64,000 bases of DNA from Trichodelitschia bisporula (lineage: Eukaryota; Ascomycota; Dothideomycetes; Phaeotrichales; Phaeotrichaceae), in contig ML996692.1 of the NCBI GenBank assembly GCA_010356995.1, positions 817,933 to 881,932 of the forward strand. The letters run 5' to 3'. Below, in pieces: positions 60,565-64,000 of this stretch; the stretch's first letter is position 1, and each line of letters opens with the position of its first letter. The position numbers and the translations under genes are program-made. A model generated the notes under the pieces. It searched no databases, was not told where the DNA came from, and was given only the letters and a program-made list of their open reading frames with translations.

Positions 60565-63403
60565 TGCAGAATCGTCAATAGGTCAGAGGAAGAGGAGAAG
60601 GTGAAGATGAAGACGTATTGCAAGTATCGATATTTGGATACGGTGAGCTGCATTTAAATCAAGCGGGGCGGCTGCTTCCTCCTTGCACAGCAGTGACGTA
60701 TGCGGAGCTTGCGCCTTGCTTCCTGCCTCTCTTGACCTGCTGGGACCGGGACATGGCGGGTGAATCGAGCGGGGCACTACGCGAACTCCCTGCCGCTCTG
60801 TCGCACCAGTGGTCAGTAACATGGGCATCTGCCATTGCCCTTCACGGACCGGGCCTTCTGTTGAGCTTCGGCAGCGTGCCAATCCTGGATACCAGGAGCT
60901 CAAAAACTGGATTACTGGGCTTGCTTCCATGTGCTAACCAGATCTAAAATCGGCGTACGATCGAAATATCAGAGCTTAGCCTTGCTATCGGGGTCTATTC
61001 CGCCTTGAATTGTTTCGAATTAGCACGAATTGACGTTCTGGCTTGCGCATGCCCACGCAGTTACGTAGTTATATCCGAACTGACGTCAAGTCGATGGACC
61101 ATCGTTGGAGCTAAACCGCTTTTGGACTTTCAGCGCATTTGAGACCTAAGGCTCACAACGCGTCAATCTCTGGAAGTACCGTATGTTAGCATTGTAATGT
61201 ATTGGGAACTTTCTTGACTGGAAGCATATTGAAGCGATCATAGGGAGGAGAGAAACTCCGCTTAGCTTTGATAGAACTGATCCGCGAGTGCGAGAGCCGA
61301 AGAAGCCATTAGCACCGTATGCTCGGCTACGGGTACATCTCTTCAGTGAATCGGCACTAGGGTACGAAGTGCAACCTGCCTTTACCCCTTCATATGCAGC
61401 ACATTACCAGTACCTGTCGACCGTCGCACATTGAACCACTGACAAATCTCATATCTCCATCTCGTCTCACGGCCCCCAGATCTACGCTCCTCCACCCTAG
61501 ATACCGCCAGCATGCCTATCCAACCCGGAGCCAACTGTGCACCACGGCAGTGGTGAGGCCTCCCTCGGGCATCATCGCAAAAGTCCGTAGCATGCACGCC
61601 GCAAATACTCCCTATGCAATGCAAGCTGCGATGCCTGTGACAGACGCACTTGCCACCAACGACTCTTCCTTCCCGGACGTCTCACAACCCCACTGCCGCC
61701 AAACGGAGCATCTCCAGACACACCTCGTTGGCGGAGAAGATCTTGTGGCGCGGCACGGTGCGATGCGGCACGGCTGTTCGTGCGCCTCGAGCTCATGGCA
61801 TTGGCTCACCATCCCTGGCTAGCGGTTTGCCCGTTCGCCAACGCCCAGCTTGCCCTGCGGGGTGCCCCACATCACATGTCTCTATAATGATAAAGTGTTT
61901 TATCAGCGATCCGGATAACATATTATTTCTACTGCGTAGTACTCCAACTCCAGTATCATGGCTGGTTCGAGACCTCGGATGTCCGCTCAACTACACGCGG
62001 AATGCGTTCACCGGCACCCGCTCACCCGTACTCCGCCTCGCATGCGGCCCGTTCCCGAGCCGAGCCCTCGCCCAGATCATCCACCCACAAGCGATGATCT
62101 TGTCCAGACCCAACGGCCAAGGATAGGAAAGGCGCATCCAAACCCCATCTTGAGACTCCTGCACCTACTATTTTCTCCCCACACTGATATTCATCTCTCA
62201 CCGGACACCGATCCCCGCGTTCCCCGCCCGAGCGCATGTATCTGGGGTTAGGTCCGGGGAAGCGGGGAATGGAGTCTTCTGCAGCCGTCCTGAATGCAAG
62301 CTCCACAGGACACATGCACTAACAGTCTTGACAATCCTCACCGGCCAGAGCAGCTGCAGAGACGAAGAGATGCAGAGGGGCGCGCAACACAGGCAGCAAA
62401 AGGAACGCCTCAAAGGGATAAACTTTAGCCAATATACAGGCCTAACGCCTTCCCTAAGAATCCGATGCAGAAAAAGCGGGGTTGCAGCGTGGGGGTGCTC
62501 AGAGGACGCGCCGCCCGGCGACGCTGTACGTTGGTACGGTAACACTGCGAAGGTGCTGAAAGCACTAAGGGATGGGTCTCAGGCTGGACGGGCGCAGCTG
62601 TGATGGGGTCAACGTGACTGCAATGCACCCCCATTGAAACACCGGGCGTCAGGTCTTACAGCCCAAGATCTAACAAAGACTTCGCCCAGCAAACTGTACC
62701 TCTGTCTCAAGTGCGCCATGCCCTTGGCGAATCTTAGCTACAAAGGTTGTTGCTCCACCAAGGCACACCCGCCGGGGTCTCCGGCGCTTCTGGACGGCTT
62801 CACGATCTTTATCATATCTTGCCAAGTAATTAGCTGCGGCTTCATTAGCCCTGGAGCCACTTCTTCAGAATCAAATCTGCGGGAATACTTAGGTATCCGT
62901 GACCGAACATCGCATAAGCCATGATGGATTAACACGTGTGGCTTCTTTTATCGACGTTCACAAATGCAGCAACACTATGGCGGTAGTATAGGTAAGAACT
63001 TGTACTTTTGCGGCTATTAAGCATGTTGGATATAGAACCCCGAATGATAAGCACGCTCGCAAAAGAGAAAGGCTATTGTGTGCGACCGGTGCACTAGAAC
63101 CGCCAAGCAGACCCCCCGAGGCCGTGAAACCAGCTGTGACCACAGCCTCACTCCAAAACCCGACGGCAAAGAATAGATGTCATCCGAATTGACCATGAAA
63201 ACTGCAAAGGCAACCGGAAGAAACGCGGATGAAAGTGCTGTCACCGTCCCCTTATCAGACAGTTAGAAAGCGGAACCTCCCCAGTAAGGGATTCCTCCTC
63301 CGAGCATGAGCGACGACGGTTGATGGAGCTGTCATTGCCAAGTGATGTCAGCGACACCATGCCAAGCTGCGTGACGGTGCGCCGATATCCCAAGTAGGCA
63401 CCC
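60565..63403. other. Large intergenic region, no gene seen
   Basis: Apart from the catalase promoter (to about 61100), open frames are short and domain-free. I found no terminal repeats, tRNA cloverleaf or transposase. It is comparable in look to 11535-17000. Confidence 0.5.
61031..61088. promoter_or_regulatory. Cluster of bZIP-type (CRE-like) sites upstream of the catalase
   Basis: TGACGTTC (61031), TTACGTAG (61061) and a perfect TGACGTCA (61081-61088) lie within 60 bases, about 470-520 bases before the catalase start. A further TGACGTAT is at 60694. TGACGTCA is the classic ATF/CREB element; in Aspergillus, AtfA is known to control stress and conidial catalase. The regulator here is inferred. 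Confidence 0.45.
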
Positions 63404-63814
63404 TCATTCCTGCTCGATGTCGACGTAGTCCGAAGTGCCCCTGTCCCCGCCGTTGTGGACTGGGTTGAGCACCAGGAAGCGGCGGCGGAACAAGGCGCTG
63501 CCGGAGCTGGCAGTGCTGCTGGAGCGCCTGTCCTTGATGATCTTGTCCTCAGGACCGGCGGGGGTGCTGAGATCAACGGCACAGGGCTCACCGCTGAGCA
63601 GTGCAGTCGAGAGCGCCGATGTGAGCGGGCTGCCGGCGGCAGCGGTGACGGAGGGGGAACCCTTCTGCGTGGGGTAACCTGCCGACAGCACCGGAGCCAG
63701 GCTGAGGAAGATGGAGTCGCGACGGTGAGTCGGCTTCTGCTGAGGGGTGGGGATGGCGAGAAGCGAGGGGGAGTCAGCAGCAGCCTGCGTGGTCTTATCG
63801 GCGGAAGAAGTCAT
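63404..63814 (-). CDS. Short hypothetical protein, Ser/Ala-rich
   Basis: A single exon of 136 aa. The N-terminus is T/S/A-rich, then HRRDSIFLSLAPVLSAGYP, a variable middle, RRSSSTASSGSALFRRRFLVL and an acidic end (SDYVDIEQE). The pattern of an RRxS site, a Ser-rich linker and a short folded-looking RFLVLNPVHNGG end recalls small conserved Pezizomycotina proteins of unknown function, but I cannot name one. The HRRDS and RRSSS words are potential kinase-A sites. The C/T-rich leader (63815-64000 read on the minus strand) supports a real gene start. Confidence 0.65.
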   Translation of the reverse strand: MTSSADKTTQAAADSPSLLAIPTPQQKPTHRRDSIFLSLAPVLSAGYPTQKGSPSVTAAAGSPLTSALSTALLSGEPCAVDLSTPAGPEDKIIKDRRSSSTASSGSALFRRRFLVLNPVHNGGDRGTSDYVDIEQE

Positions 63815-64000
63815 TCTGGTGAGGAGAGGGGGTGAGTGTAACGCTGAGAGTGGAATTTGATGTGAAACTGAGAGGTGGTGGACGGTTGACAGAAGAGGGC
63901 GAGGTTGTTGTTATTGTTGTTGGAGAAAGATGGAGAGCGCTGATGAAGTGCGGAGGTTCGTTGGCGAAAGAAGGCAGCAGCAGAGGGTCGCGCCTGCTTT
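63815..64000. other. Upstream region of the last gene, to window edge
   Basis: On the minus strand this is C/T-rich with CAACAACAATAACAA-type leader sequence directly before the ATG, a typical fungal promoter and leader composition. Confidence 0.5.

Noticed and set aside
61960-61995. GGTTCGAGACC resembling a tRNA T-arm
   Set aside because: No acceptor stem, D-arm or anticodon arm can be paired around it.

Overview
The window looks like chromosomal DNA of a filamentous ascomycete (Pezizomycotina). Genes are eukaryotic, with short introns of about 43-90 nt, GT-AG borders and CTAAC/CTAAT-like branch points. The products are typical fungal ones: the trifunctional His4, a large-subunit catalase with a DJ-1-like tail, a hybrid histidine kinase and a DUF7708-NACHT STAND protein. 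I cannot name the genus. Two stretches of N (6920-7000 and 21231-21240, the second behind a long C run) are assembly gaps.

Layout. 1-1435: 5' part of a Kin4-like kinase running off the left edge. 3924-8694: a GMC oxidoreductase and a catalase-like gene in divergent orientation; the catalase has an in-frame TGA and its start lies in or before a gap. 9011-11534: a coilin-like nuclear protein. 11535-18043: a 6.5 kb gene-poor stretch whose only recognisable content is a short fragment resembling the C-terminal CBS domain of cystathionine beta-synthase. 18044-21186: a large AAA+ ATPase. 22814-24018: a secreted SURNod19-like protein. 24629-29276: a five-exon hybrid histidine kinase. 31369-33229: mitochondrial D-lactate dehydrogenase. 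33961-38003: a STAND/NLR-type protein.

From 38688 to 60564 the window is packed with conserved genes: a signal-anchored membrane protein, LSM4, La protein, mitochondrial ribosomal protein uS4m (Nam9), a gamma-tubulin complex protein, GCN5, OST5, RAD1, HIS4, UBA4 and a CatA-type catalase. 60565-63403 is mostly empty. A short protein of unknown function (63404-63814) closes the window.

The genes do not form one pathway. Several serve core functions: RNA processing (LSM4, La, coilin), chromatin and DNA-damage signalling (GCN5, RAD1), tRNA thiolation (UBA4), histidine synthesis (HIS4) and N-glycosylation (OST5). Accessory or sensing genes are the GMC oxidase, both catalases, the hybrid kinase, the STAND protein and the SURNod19-like protein. 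The best candidates for closer study are the STAND protein, the GMC/catalase divergent pair and the SURNod19-like secreted protein. Exon borders were worked out by hand from splice consensus, reading phase and remembered family sequences; no alignment was run.
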